From Nematostella vectensis (taxonomy: Eukaryota > Cnidaria > Anthozoa > Actiniaria > Edwardsiidae): a stretch of 60,000 nucleotides of DNA. The stretch lies in NCBI RefSeq assembly GCF_932526225.1, contig NC_064046.1, forward strand, positions 3,908,001 to 3,968,000, in the 5' to 3' direction. A program made the translations under genes and the position numbers. The notes below the pieces were generated by a model. It worked only from the letters and a program-made list of their open reading frames with translations, ran no database searches and was not told the DNA's origin. Shown here in pieces: positions 22,901 to 34,845 of this stretch (its first letter is position 1; every line of letters starts with the position of its first letter).

Positions 22901-25578
22901 AACACTAACGCTTAATGTAACAAAAATCGCCGCTTAATGTAACACTAACTTTAATGTAATAAAACAGTTAACGCTTAATGTAACAAATTTTCAACGCTTA
23001 ATGTAAGAACACTCGACGCTCAATGTAATAACCATAAATTTAACTAAGAGGGTACATAGATAGTGATGGGAGGTGTGACGTCATTGATGTCACGTGTCCA
23101 TACTAGCTGGATATAACTATCCCCCGATCTTAGTATCTTCATAGGGTTAAGACAGATATAATTCCATCATGGCACTTCTCTTACCTTAACTATTCCATCA
23201 CTGTGCTTCCCTCTTCCCCCTTCTCTTAATATAGGTATTCCATCACGATACTTCTGTGGATACGACACGAGTCTTCCGGGCCAATCTTGCAATTTGACAG
23301 GGACAGCTGGAATGGGGTACATTTCTGGTTTAGAACACCAACAGAATTGTACCTCCAGATACCAGAGCGCAGCACGGGTAAAAAATACGACGCTTTGACA
23401 TACAGCAGCCTCCCTACCAAAACCTGGCACCATGTGGGGTTCACATATGACTACTCCACTGGTCTGCAAAGGCTCTACGTAAATGGCACTATGGTGGCAG
23501 AGAGCAATGTTGGCAATCATGAAATTGCTACCAATTATGAGGTAAGAGCCCTACTATATTCCTATTTCTAAGATAAATACGTTTTCAGAAAATTAAAAAT
23601 CATCATATATAATATGTTGTTTACCTACCTCTATATAAAACCTTTTCAATATGTTATAAAAAACGATTGATTGATGGACGGAGGGAGGGAGGGAGGGAGG
23701 GAGGGAGGGAGGGAGGGAGGGAGGGAGGGAGGGAGGGAGGGAGGGAGGGAGGGAGGGAGGGAGGGAGGGAGGGAGGGAGGGAGGGAGGGAGGGAGGGAGG
23801 GAGGGAGGGAGGGAGGGTTGGTTCATTGGTTGATATTTCTTTTACTTCACAGATGTACTTCGCGAAAAGCCAAGGTCTGAAATTGACATCATCAAGTGAA
23901 TACAAATTAAGAGCCCGCATGAATTGTTTCCAAATATACGACCAAGCCCTCAGCCCTGACCATGTGAAGGCAGCAAGAGATAGGTGCACCAGGAAAGGTA
24001 ACGTAATATTCATTCGGTGTATACTACAGTGGCTTGGGGCTTAAATTCGCTTAAATGCGAAATTTAAAGGCAATTTTACAGTACATGCGACGCTATATTA
24101 TCTGGCCAATAAATGGGGGGCATTTCAAGGGAGGTTGTAGAAGAATATGAAATTAGGAATGCTTAATGCTTAGGCATTCCAAGGTATGTTCTTTTGGATT
24201 AAAACGAGATTTTGGGACACATGAAAATCATTCAAGTTTGGGTGCACATATTCTCACTCCCTTACTTTTCTTATAAACGCAATGCAGAGTATTATTATTT
24301 TATTTTATTTCGATAAAGGGGAGGAGGGTACTCCTTGTGTCATATTCTCAACTTTTCCTATGCGGATAACCTTTTATATTTTCTCCTTAGAATTGTTTAT
24401 GCAGTGTTTCAATTATCAAGTATTAAAGAGTTTTGTCGCGGCAAAGAACTACGTCTGGTATGGCTTCAAAGGTAATAAGGCAAAGAAAATACGATCCAGC
24501 TGCCCTTCTAAGTCGGATTGCCAAGTCTGGATCAACAGTACACACCCTTCAAGACCGCAAGGAACGGTAGAACACGAGCTGTGCGTTCGTGGGGCGAGTG
24601 GCTGCTGTGAACAGAAGGCGAGGGTGGAGATACGACAATGCTATGGCTATAACGTCTACAAGTTCAAGGGTCTCCCACCTCTTGATGCACACATCATGAT
24701 ATGCCTCGCAACAGGTGAAAATTATCCCCACCCCCTACCCCCACGGGATGCATGCCACAAAATATGCCTCGCAACACGTAGAAATAATCCCTACCCCCAC
24801 GGGATGCATGCCACAAAATATGCCTCGCAACAGGTAAAAATAATCCTACCCCCTACCCCCACGGGATGCACACCTCATGATATGCCTCACCACAGGTAAA
24901 AATAATCCCTACCCCTACCCCCACGGGATGCATTCCACAAGATATGCCTCGCAACAGGTATGATTTCTAGGCTACACCTCTCCTTTTTGGGGGTATAAGA
25001 GCTTTGTTGCTTGGCTGTAAATGAAACGCCACCAGACAGCAACAGCGCTTTTGATCGGTGTGGTAAATGAAGGCATTATTTCAACCAAAGCACAGGCGTC
25101 TGACGGGTTTCCCTGGCGAAGCACGGCTCTAGGCTCTGTTTTCAGCCGTAGCTTCAAAAGTGGAATGTTTTGCTGTAGTACGTGAGCCTCAAAAATAAGA
25201 TTGATGATTCTCTCGTTTTTTTTTTTTTTTTTAATTCTCCGCTGGATCGGGATCCATCAATTAGTAAATTAAATAAATTCAATGCCCTCAATTTACTCGT
25301 TTACAGATACTGACAACGATGCGCCGGAAAAGATATTCGGGCCAATGCCTGGTTACCGTCTCATCAATCACGTGATCTATACCGAAACCCACGTCCCCTC
25401 CCCCACTGTTTGCATCGGTTATTGCCTTTTGGATGACAAGAGATGCAAGTCCGTGAACTACAGCGCGCGAGACAACGGAATCTGCCAACTGAACAACGCT
25501 ACAGAGTTTGACGAACACCTATCAATCAATCAGACATGGGATTACTACAAGCCATTACAGTTTATTACCTTTGCATAA
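19987..25578 (+). CDS. Secreted LamG-D8C-PAN protein, paralogue C
   Basis: Exons are 19987-20037, 21353-21554, 23235-23541, 23853-23997, 24391-24714 and 25307-25578 (stop TAA). Exons and most introns are nearly identical to paralogue A; for example the LamG exon 3 differs by only about one residue. A and C are therefore recent copies of each other, although B lies between them. Domain order is signal peptide, LamG-like, D8C-like, PAN/Apple-like. Exon 5 begins ELFMQCFNY where A has ELFRQCFNY. The last exon ends TFA before the stop, where A has TIE and B SIV. The 3' flank carries the expanded 25-bp hairpin repeat (26186-26525) and an AATAAA at 26977. The same unresolved exon 1/exon 2 phase applies. 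Confidence 0.88.
20610..20678. repeat. Long hairpin with GGGCAGACTG arms (paralogue C, intron 1)
   Basis: Same palindrome as 9247-9316. It is absent from paralogue A, where about 620 bp are missing between positions 384 and 385 relative to C. Confidence 0.75.
21995..22665. mobile_element. Inverted-repeat element in intron 2 of paralogue C
   Basis: A 671-bp element with terminal inverted repeats of about 65 bp beginning AGTGGCTATATGCC and ending GGCATATAGCCACT. It is flanked by TACGC-like duplications (4-5 bp). The interior holds further inverted segments around GCTTGTATA. No ORF. The family is not identified. Confidence 0.7.
22872..23033. repeat. Short tandem array, unit CGCTTAATGTAACA (paralogue C)
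   Basis: Counterpart of the array at 2242-2403, differing by only a few bases, so it predates the A/C duplication. Confidence 0.8.
23678..23817. repeat. (GAGG)n microsatellite before exon 4 of paralogue C
   Basis: About 34 uninterrupted GAGG/GGGA units, about 35 bp upstream of the exon 4 acceptor at 23852. It creates spurious Glu-Gly-Arg and Pro-Ser-Leu reading frames on both strands, which are not genes. The + strand has regular G-triplets and could form quadruplexes. Confidence 0.95.
24684..24957 (+). repeat. Tandem array of exon-5 end plus splice donor (paralogue C)
   Basis: One exonic and four intronic units. Donors follow 24714, 24777 (CAC|GTAGAA), 24833, 24895 and 24957. The array is shared by all paralogues, so it predates their duplication, with later copy-number change. 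Confidence 0.9.
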
Positions 25579-26185
25579 ATCAAGCACATCACGAGAAGAG
25601 TCGACACAAGCAGTAGCTGACCAACAGTCAACACAAGCGAAAACTGACCAGCGGTCGGGAAGGCACAAGTAAATACTTGCAAAACGGTCATCACAAATAA
25701 GGAACAGTGGGAACACAGAACACCGCAGACAACAGAGTGAATACTGACCAGCGGTCGACACTGGTGAATAGAACAGCGCGGTCAATGGACTGGAGTGGAA
25801 TGGAGTGGATGTACTGTCCAACGGTCGACAAAAGCAATTACTGGCCGGCGATCAACACAAGTCAGCATGAGGCATTTGAGGCACTCGCCTCGGTATTTTG
25901 ATGATTACTGTTTCACAATTGAAATGTATGAGATAAAACACATGCTTCTGTTGGGTTTATCATCCAGTGGCTAGCTATGCCTCGGTAAAATTTTAATTCT
26001 GGCTACAGGCCTGCAAGTGAACACTGACCAGCGGTTGGCTCCAAGAAAATACTGGCTATCGGTCAACAAAAGTGATGACTGACCAATAGTCAATATAAGC
26101 GAACACTGACAGGCGGTCACAACACCAGTGAATACTAAGCAGCGGTTAATACAACACTAACCAGCGAGGTATCATATATTACGTA

Positions 26186-26525
26186 CCTACCGTGAGTACT
26201 GACCAGCGGTCAACACAGGTGAATACTGACCAGCGGTCAACACAAGTGAATACTGACCAGCGGTCAATACAAGTGAATACTGACAAGCGGTCAACACAAG
26301 TGAATACTGACCAGCGGTCAACACAAGTGAATACTGACCAGCGGTCAATACAAGTGAATACTGACCAGCGGTCAACACAAGTGAATACCGACCAGCGGTC
26401 AACACACGTAAATACTGACCAGCGGTCAACACAAGTGAATACTGACAAGCGGTCAACACAAGGGAATACTGACCAGCGGTCAACACAAGTGGACACTGAC
26501 CAGCGGTCAATACAAGTGGATACGC
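26186..26525. repeat. 25-bp minisatellite of GACCAGCGGTC hairpins
   Basis: About 13-14 near-perfect 25-bp units, each with the core GACCAGCGGTC (4-bp stem, AGC loop) followed by AACACAAGTGAATACT. It lies downstream of paralogue C and upstream of an AATAAA at 26977-26982, so it may be transcribed in the 3' UTR. Equivalent units after A and B are few and diverged. ORFs on both strands here are repeat artefacts. Confidence 0.9.
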
Positions 26526-26976
26526 TAAACTTGCGGTTGGATCATTGTTTCGCATATATGGCGGTGCAAAGACATGCCACTCTGCGAGAATCTTAAAATT
26601 TGTGGAGGTCAAAAGCGCTGAAATCGTTATAATTATACTTTGAGGTACGATTTTTGGAGGGGTGCATCGAGACACCATACCCCTACTCCTTAGTGTCAGG
26701 CCACGCCTTCTAGCACTCCTTCTGCCCATTTTATTTTTTATTAATGCTATTGTAGCATAGCAGTAAATGCCACCCGAAGTTTCCTACGTAAGCTTATGTG
26801 ACTGATTCTGCAGTAGCAACTTGTATCCAAAATAGAAATAGAGACCTATTTGTTAATAAGCTTCGACTCGACAATGTAGTTGCAACAGTACTGACCAAGG
26901 CATTTCCCAATTATATAAAGGCTTCTGGGCATCTTAGCTTTACGCTACAGCTACTCATTGTAACAACTCTTGTGAC

Positions 26977-26982
26977 AATAAA
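26977..26982 (+). terminator. Candidate poly(A) signal of paralogue C
   Basis: AATAAA in a context shared with AATAAA at 5925-5930 (A) and 18139-18144 (B). Conservation in all three flanks supports a real 3' end about 1.1-1.4 kb after each stop codon. Confidence 0.45.
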
Positions 26983-27059
26983 GTCCTGGTGTACCTACTT
27001 GAGTCTCCGATTCGTCATTTAACCCGTCAGGCGTCCCCCTCTATTGGCTACTTGCACTA

Positions 27060-28429
27060 ACAGAGCACTTGACTTTTCGGGTGACAAAATCGTGTGCGCT
27101 CATTCTTTTAGTGGCTTAAAGTAACAACATTAAAAGGCAGAAAGTTACTTTGTCAGAAAAAGCTTTATTTGATTTGATTGTTTTCATCGTTTTTTTATCT
27201 TGGCTTGAATTTGACACTCAAAAAGTCAAGCGATCAGCTGGTGCAAAGCGCTTAATTGACTTTATGGCTTATGAAGAAAAAAGGGTCAAATAATGAGCAA
27301 AACAGGTGTTTGAATATAAGGTATTCGCGGTGTATTCGCTGGGCAATACACTGAGCTAGCTTTACGCGGTGACAACACAAGAGAAAACTAGCTAGCGTTG
27401 ATAATAGTACTGGCAGATAATAAGGTGCTCGATAATGTGGGATCCATTTTTTGCTAGGTATGCATTGACACGGTATCTAGTTAGCAAGATTTTTAATTAC
27501 TTGATGCAAGCGCGCCCATCGCACCTGATTTTGAACGGCCTGGTACTTGTTTAAAAAACACCCTGGAGAATCCAACTTTTGAAACCTCCACGGACATCAA
27601 AGGACAAACATCCCAAAGCCCCGTTATCAAATTCTTTAGTTAAATTCTGTTTTTCTCCCACAAGTCATCCACAATTCTTCTGTTCGATGTCTTAGCTTTG
27701 AATTTCATCATATAATTGTTATAGTAGGGCTTACAGCCGTAACCTTATAGATACAAATTAATAAATAAAAAAAACGTTTTTTTTTATGTAATGGAGTATT
27801 TGTATTGTATTGAACTGTTTTGATTTAATATTTTAAAATAAAGACATGACAACTATTCGGCAATTTTTAAATATAGCGCCCCGCTTCGAATCAGCGTCTC
27901 CTTGAGACCAAAAATAAATAAGTGAATGGGTGAATGAACAAAAGGGCGATATAACGAGTATTTACGGTATCATCGTGGATTTCAATTCCTACATGGTCTT
28001 TCTAAGAGGGTGATTGCACAGGCAAATTCCACCCTCCCTGCAGTTAATTTATCCTGGGCACTAAGCAGAGAAGAAGAAAAAAAAAATACTAAGTATAAAG
28101 TGAAATGATTGCTGCGTGTCTGCTCAATCGTTACGCAGGGCAAAAGTGGCTTTCACCATTCTACCGAATGATGTGCTTGGGGCAGGGCATGTCTGAAGTC
28201 TCTTTCCTCCCCTCCCTCCCCTATCTGTATCCGCCACTACAGGAAATTATAAACACATATCGCTTCAGTAACTAAGGGGTTCACGTAGTATGGGATCGGA
28301 ATAAACATCCTATGAAATCTTATCAGATACCTTTGATTGGCTGTCTTCACTGTTGCGTCAAAAATACCCATAATGCCCTGTTGCTGTAGTCTGGTGATCT
28401 ACAAAACAAAAACAGGGAGAGAAGTGAAA
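27060..28429. other. Intergenic region before the ZNRF gene
   Basis: AT-rich, with no ORF or repeat array that I can support. The last few hundred bases should contain the ZNRF promoter and 5' UTR. Confidence 0.5.
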
Positions 28430-28510
28430 ATGGCGTCGGAACTATCTTCTGCCTGTGCTTGTCTTTTGCTTCTTCGAGTGTTATTTAGGGCCAATAAGGC
28501 GCCTCAATAA
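28430..28510 (+). promoter_or_regulatory. Upstream ORF in the ZNRF 5' leader
   Basis: A 26-codon ORF begins MASELSSACACLLLL in a good initiation context (AAAATGG) and stops with TAA at 28508-28510, 31 nt before the ZNRF start at 28542. If the transcript starts upstream, as expected, it would lower translation of the main ORF or require reinitiation. Confidence 0.5.
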
Positions 28511-28541
28511 TCCTTTAACATAGCTATTCACAAAGAATATC

Positions 28542-31500
28542 ATGGGAACCAAGCAGTCGACTACAAGTGCTGTGAATGAACGCTCCGACACTCGGTCCTC
28601 AGGGCCACACTCTAGCCATGTTGCCAATGGTGCTGACACAAATGGTGTTTTGTCTTTAGATCCGAGAATACGGACCCGTTCTTTAAGTAGTGTTGATCGT
28701 CCTACGTCTATTCCTGTACATGGAAGCTCTATACAAGAATCGGATTTATCCTCATCTGCCGAGGACAATTCACCAACAATTCGGACTAATTTTATGATTC
28801 AAGGAGCTCAATCACTTCCCGCTCAACTTTTCGCGACATCTTTTATCACTGGTAAGGTTTCTTTGATTCTTAATTTCCCATCTCCAAACACAACTACGTC
28901 GCATTTCTTAAATCCGTATTCCGCGTATTCTTTTAAAGATCCGGTGACCCGTACGGCTGCTGAAATATATATTTGATTTGTTTTTGTGTTGAAGGGCTGA
29001 AATGTCCAGTTTGCGCTAAAGTTGTTCTTCCACAAGACATCGAACTCCATCTCGTGATTTGTTTGACAAAACCGCGACTTTCCTACAACGGTAAGAGCAT
29101 AAACATTCCCAGTGAGATAGAAATCGTTGAACTGTCAAAACGAAACCGACCTCGTGAAAAAAAACCCTGTTTCAAGAAGGACCATGTAAGTACGTCCATC
29201 GTAACATCGAATCCGTAATTTAAGGTATAAGTACTTTGATAGAAATTCTTTAAAAAAAATTATGTTTCATTTTTTTCCGCTTTGTAGTTTGTTATTTGAA
29301 ATTATTATCGTCAAAGGACCACAAGCTCTGTTAAAATCTGCTAGTGTTTCTTTCCCTCAATAATTACACAAATTTTATTCATACAAGCCCTAATGGTTAT
29401 AACACAACACAACTTTCATAGCCTCAGAGCCTATGATGCCGAAGCTGAATATTTTATAGGAAACCCCACAGGGCATTTTGTTCACAAAGGATATAATGTA
29501 TAGATGAAAATAGGCCAATTATAGAAAATAATGAACATGCACAAAATCTGGTCTTACAGCCCTGGGGTATTTCTTAAGAATGTATTTCAGGTCATATAAA
29601 CAAGACTGGTTGTTAGTAGGCTAATAGTGGCAGCCTTGATATTTACTATTATCCATACTGTTTTCTGAATTGTAAACATAGAGTCATCAAAAGCATCATG
29701 CCTCTATTACAATCATTATCATGACTTCTGATAACATTTAACAATGAATAATTAATTTGTGACTGGGAAATAGTGGATGTGGCTGCTTAATGAGATTGGC
29801 TGCTTGATAGAAGTATTAATATGTTGCTTACATAAGTGCCAGGGAGTAGCTGGTAAGCAGGTAAAAACTGTATTTTTTTAACTGGATGCAAAAGAATATG
29901 TGTCATTAATTAGATAAGAGGCAAAATCTATAATCCTAGCATTGCTGGAGTTTATTAAAATTCCTTTATACTTAGGAATTATAAATTAATAAAAGCATCA
30001 TTTGGTCTTAGAATTGCTGTCATTTTCATTGAATGTGGTGTATTGAGAATGCTATTTCTAATAGAATAAAAAAAGCCCAAACTGTCGCGATCTCGTACCA
30101 GAACAATGAATACAATACACCAAAAACTGGAAATCAGGGCAGACCCAACAGTCTGCCCTGAAGAAGTCTTATTAAAGACGGAAATTTGGCAGAGTCGATT
30201 TCCAGTTTTTGGTGTATTGAGAATGCTATTTCTAATATTGTTGAAACGTTTTGTTCTTTACAATCATGAGGTTCTTTCTTGCATGATAGGTAAATTATAT
30301 CCAGGGTTGTTACTGTAAGCAGGTGTTTACCTTCATAGTTTACCTATATTCATCTATTTGTATTCTCTTTTCCTCACTATTTTTGCAATTCTGATTGCTT
30401 TAGATTATGCATGTTTACATACATCTGCCTCCTGTAACAGCTGATATCATTTTCATTGTCCATTTTTTAAGTCAGATTACTTGAGTACCTTTGGATGTTA
30501 AACTGCTTTTAATGCGTTAAGGATAAGGGTTTATTCCAGAGGTTAGTAATAAGTGTTCAGTAACCTCAATTTCATTTCTGCTGCCATTTGCTTAAAATAT
30601 TCTTCATAATTCCATTGTTTTAGCTTCTATAGGGGAGTAGATTCCTTGATAAGTAGATTATAATCCAGATTATTGGATATCCTTTCAGCAGTAAAAACAT
30701 GGATAATAATATATACAGTATAATTTCAACTTATTAGGGAAATAATAGCAATATTCTTAGTTCTAATTAGGCACATTATGTACCCTGTTATGTAAGTGGT
30801 GGAATAGACACTGTAACTGTTAACTTTGTTAAATCTTGTGTTTCATATATCTTGTGATTTATGCCATGCTTCGTCATGCAAAACCTGAATGTCTATTTAG
30901 ACAAAAAAAGTTAGGCTAGACGTCGATTCAGATGACGCACTTAATGGTAGTTTGTGTCAGTCAAAATGGACTTGTTGATGTAGTTTTTCTGTTTGCACTA
31001 ATCAAAGCAGCTATGGTGACATATCAAAAAAAATGGCATGAAATTTTCCAATTCTCAATATATAAGCTCAAGATTCTGCATACAAGAAATTCCTCTGACC
31101 AAAAGCTTAATTCTGAATTTTAAAGAAATTTAGAAGATATTAAATTTAGATATTAGCGAGCAAAGTTATCTTAATTTCTGATCAGAGCCCGACTTCTCCC
31201 TAAAATCGGGGAAAATTAATACTTTGTACATTTGAAAATTGCACTTCAAGCCTCATATCGTGAGATGAATCCAAAAGAAAAAAATACTTTTTGATATGTT
31301 GGTTTACATATCATAAGATACCTCTATGCAAAAATTCGAGCTTACCGAAGTTAACCAGACTTTATTTGGGAAAACTTGCCATTTTTTTGCTCTGTCAGCT
31401 ATGGCATTTGATTTGGCACAACAAAAGGTTGACGTATGAATCAGTTCATGATTTTTGGTTTCCGGAGCATCGCCATGATCACACACATGTTAGGGTAAAC

Positions 31501-33237
31501 CACCAATACCAATTAAATAATGTCATTCTACTTAGTACTGAGCCCCATGGAACCACTTACTTGATGCTAGACATAACCTGTTATCATGCCCTTCAGAAAA
31601 GTGTTTTTACTTATGCGTATTGCTAGTTGACTAGTTTCTTCTGATTTCTGCTTCTTCCCATGACAAGATCACTGGAATTCCCCCCCCCCCCCCCCATTTT
31701 CAATGTTGTATGCAACAGTGTTATAAACTCTGAAAAAAGACGGCCTGCATAAAAAATATTGAGGGAATGAGTAATTTCAATAAGAAATGACCATTTTTTC
31801 CGGCATTTTTTCGCGGTCTGTATGTATGAGTAGGTAATTTTACACATTACGTATGAGTTCCTATAAGGAGTTCTTACAGTTAATCTGAATATTATTTTTT
31901 GCAGAGGATGTTCTTCAGGAAGATAAAGGGGAATGTACAATTTGCCTTGACGATCTTAGTACAGGTTGGTCTAATAAGGACACTGCTTGAAGAAGAACTC
32001 CTAAAAGGGAAAGCTCTCTATCCTTTTTTCATGCTTGTGCACTTGTTGTCAGTCATAAATATTTAGACTTCATTTAGTTTTGACCTCCATAACTGCCAGA
32101 GGAGAACAGTGTATTCAACTTATGTATAAAAACCTTGAAGAACAAAAGACGAATTATTGGACCATTGGATATGTTTTGGAAAGTGTTTGAAGTACATTCT
32201 CTACAACATATTCCTTTATTAATAGGGGACTTGCGCTAAGCGACCATGTGACCTTTCTGGCAAATTCAAAACAAAAAATCAGTAATGACTGTACCCATCA
32301 TACCAGAGATCGACGAAAAAATGAAATCTTAATATGAAACTAAACCATTTCTAGAAAAAAATTCTGGCTTTTTTCGTAATCGATGGATAAGTTGCTTTTT
32401 GTTGCTGTTATTTTGCCGCTTAAAGCCTGAGCGCGCGCTAGTTTGCCAACCAAACAGTCACGTGATTTCTTAGCGCATGTCTCCTATTGAAAACAGCAAC
32501 ACTGTTTTCTAAACATTGCATCCTCACCTCAGCTTTATAAAGTTGAAGAAAGCAAAAGCTAATGGTAGATTTAATTACTTCGAGTTTATGTACCAATAAG
32601 AGACTTCTGATTTCATTATGTAGGGGAGACAATTGCAAGACTACCATGTCTATGTATATATCACAAAAAGTAAGTCAAATTGGAAACCAAATTAAAGCCG
32701 CATTGTCACCAGTTTACTTCCAGAGGTCCGACGGAAACCTCAACCGTTAAAAGACAAAAGAATCTATTAAAATCTGACATATTTAACAGGCCATCCACTC
32801 TAAATTATCGATCACATCCTCGAAGAAACTTTGAATAGACACACTGCTTTCAATATTTTGAAAAAAAATTCGCGTTTTCCGTTAAAAATCATCAGAGATT
32901 GTTACGTAATCGACCGGAAGTAAACTGGTGAAAACGTAGCTTTAATGATTATGATATCTTTTAAATTGTACCAGCACTACAGAAAGCATATTGTTTTCTT
33001 CAATAAGAGCACACAGGCTAACAGCATCTCATCCACTATCAGCCTAAGTGTGAAGTGCAAAATTTTATTGTATTTTTTTACTGGAACGTATGACCCATTT
33101 ATACGTTTTTCCTTTTTTTTCATAACTATAGTAGCCTTCTTATAGCAACTTTGTTTCAATCTTTACACTGCTGTTGTTTTAGATGCATAGATCTGTGGTT
33201 TCAAAAAAGCCGGACTTGCCCAGAGCACCCTTCCTAG
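28542..33237 (+). CDS. ZNRF1/2-like: ZNRF1/2-like E3 ubiquitin ligase
   Basis: Exons are 28542-28851, 28995-29090, 31905-31964, 32624-32669 and 33183-33237. All phases match and give 188 codons plus stop. The N-terminus MGTKQS is an N-myristoylation signal as in ZNRF1 and ZNRF2, followed by a Ser/Thr-rich disordered region (residues about 5-100). The zinc finger reads CPVCAKVVLPQDIELH, then the family signature KPRLSYN. The C-terminal RING spans residues about 143-186 (CTICLDDL, LPCLCIYHKKCIDLWF, CPEHPS) with all metal ligands present. ZNRF proteins are membrane-associated E3 ligases of endosomes, lysosomes and, in neurons, presynaptic terminals. Whether this is the single ancestor of vertebrate ZNRF1 and ZNRF2 is inference. 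Confidence 0.93.
30037..30237. repeat. Nested direct and inverted repeats in ZNRF intron 2
   Basis: A direct repeat starting GGTGTATTGAGAATGCTATT lies at 30037-30062 and 30211-30237. Inside, a perfect 23-bp inverted repeat (30113-30135 and 30197-30219) encloses a small hairpin AGGGCAGAC/GTCTGCCCT. The segment 30151-30190 is the reverse complement of sequence beside the hairpin at 9247, so this is a dispersed repeat. Confidence 0.7.
32696..32941. mobile_element. 246-bp TTAA-flanked MITE, copy 1
   Basis: Lies in ZNRF intron 4, flanked by TTAA at 32692-32695 and 32942-32945. Ends are AGCCGCATTGTCACCAGTTT and, at the right, a related complement ending GTAGCT. A second copy of equal length and opposite orientation is at 35408-35653. 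No coding capacity. Confidence 0.85.
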
Positions 33238-33930
33238 TGATAAATAAGGTAAGTGTTTGGTGAAACTCCCTTGTTAAAATTATGATCCACTTTTTAATGG
33301 TTGTTTACCATTTAATCGAAAATTCCAGTACTTTTGGTTATTTTGTAAATGGTACAGATTCCTCCCACTGGAAAATTTCTGGAAAATGTGGAATCTATTG
33401 AGAGGTAGGCTCATTTACAGGGATACCAGAAATTCCAGAAAATCACGTACCATTTGCAGTTATCCATAGAATATTTGACGGAGGCCCCCATCGGCCACTA
33501 TTCCTCAGGACCCCAAAAGTAGAAGTTCTTTGTACAGAAGCAAATGGTACATAAGTCACCCTGGAAATTCTGGAATACAGGAAACTTTTTCCTGTATTCC
33601 ATCCGGGAAAAATGGGATCTCATTCCAGAATTTCCAATTAAATGGTAAACAATCAATGATTCAAGGCTTTTAATTCTGGCGCCCAAGGAGGGTTGTGCGT
33701 GCACCCTGTGTATGCACAGTTTTCTCAACATTTTGTGACTTGTGCTGTTGTGTCTTTTAGGCATTGTCCGAGTGAGGTGATAGCTGTGGTCACCAGGCTC
33801 TCTTGGCATAGAGATGAGATACCCATCATGCATTGTGCTAGACCCTGTACTTGCCTGGAGGGAGGTTCCCACATGTGAACCACAGTCTGTATATATTGAT
33901 ATACTATATAAATTATTTTGTAATAAAATG
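33238..33930 (+). terminator. ZNRF 3' UTR with an intron and poly(A) signal
   Basis: Eleven bases after the stop codon is a strong donor (AATAAG|GTAAGTG, exon end 33248). A matching acceptor CTTTTAG ends at 33760. A poly(A) signal AATAAA lies at 33922-33927. The short stop-to-junction distance would not trigger nonsense-mediated decay. Confidence 0.5.
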
Positions 33931-34252
33931 TGGATTAAAATTTGCAAGAAAGAGGGATAAAGAAAGAAGATACAAAGTTGTGATATAAGGATAAGAAAGT
34001 ATAGTTACAATATATATTTTTTTTCTTTATGTTGAAAGAGTTTAAAAGGACTGCACTCAATAATGTAATTTGATTTCTCACTTTTGGAGTGAAAGAACTA
34101 TAGGTAGATTTTATGGAAAACAAAGTGGTGCATTTTTGTAGCCCATAGCTAAATAACAATGCATTTTTTCATTGATGACCATTACCATTGTGCATGCACT
34201 ATAATTATCCTTCTCCAATTATGCACTATAAACTGTAATTTATATGAACTTT

Positions 34253-34445
34253 GGCTATCAATGTGCATGTACTAAATTGGCCAATCATAGTGTATGTACT
34301 AAATTGGCCAATCAATGTGCATGTACTAAATAAAGAAGCTGGCCAATCATAGTGGATGTACTTACATAAGTTTGACCAATCATAGAGCGTCTACTATTTA
34401 AGCTTGGTTAATCTTAGCGCATAAGTTGATATTTCCAGTGGATAT
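34253..34445. repeat. Diverged tandem repeat containing CCAAT motifs
   Basis: About five units of 30-40 bp, each with a form of TGTACTAAATTGGCCAATCA. Several keep an intact CCAAT box. It lies about 500 bp after the ZNRF poly(A) signal. Confidence 0.6.
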
Positions 34446-34845
34446 AAGTTTGACCAGTGGTTAATGCATTATAAAAATTATTATAATTTGTTAATTTTAT
34501 TTAAAAAAATAAAGGAATGTGTTTGAAATAGAAAATTAACACTGGTAGATAGATAGAACTGTAGGAGTAAAATGTGATTTTTACTTACTATTTTCATCTT
34601 AATTAATGAAATATAGAAAAACACCAAGTGTTATTTGTTATTATTGTTTATCTGATAAACTTTCAAGTGGCAGATATGGGGTGGTGTTGTGCTTGTTGCA
34701 TTCAAATAAGCACTCTAATTTTTCTGGTCTTTGGGGTTGTGCTTATTGGAGAGGGGGCGCTGATTTCATTTTAATAAAAAAATACCAGCTTTAGAGTCGA
34801 TTGAGAACAAAACTCTATTTGCGATAATCTGAAACAACAGTAAAA

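Noticed and set aside
23593-24013. Pro-Ser-Leu and Gly-Arg-Glu repeat ORFs on both strands
   Set aside because: They are readings of the (GAGG)n microsatellite.
26179-26729. ORFs of 105-180 codons with repeated TDQRST or LVLTAGQYS motifs
   Set aside because: They are frames of the 25-bp hairpin minisatellite; 25-bp units cycle through all frames.
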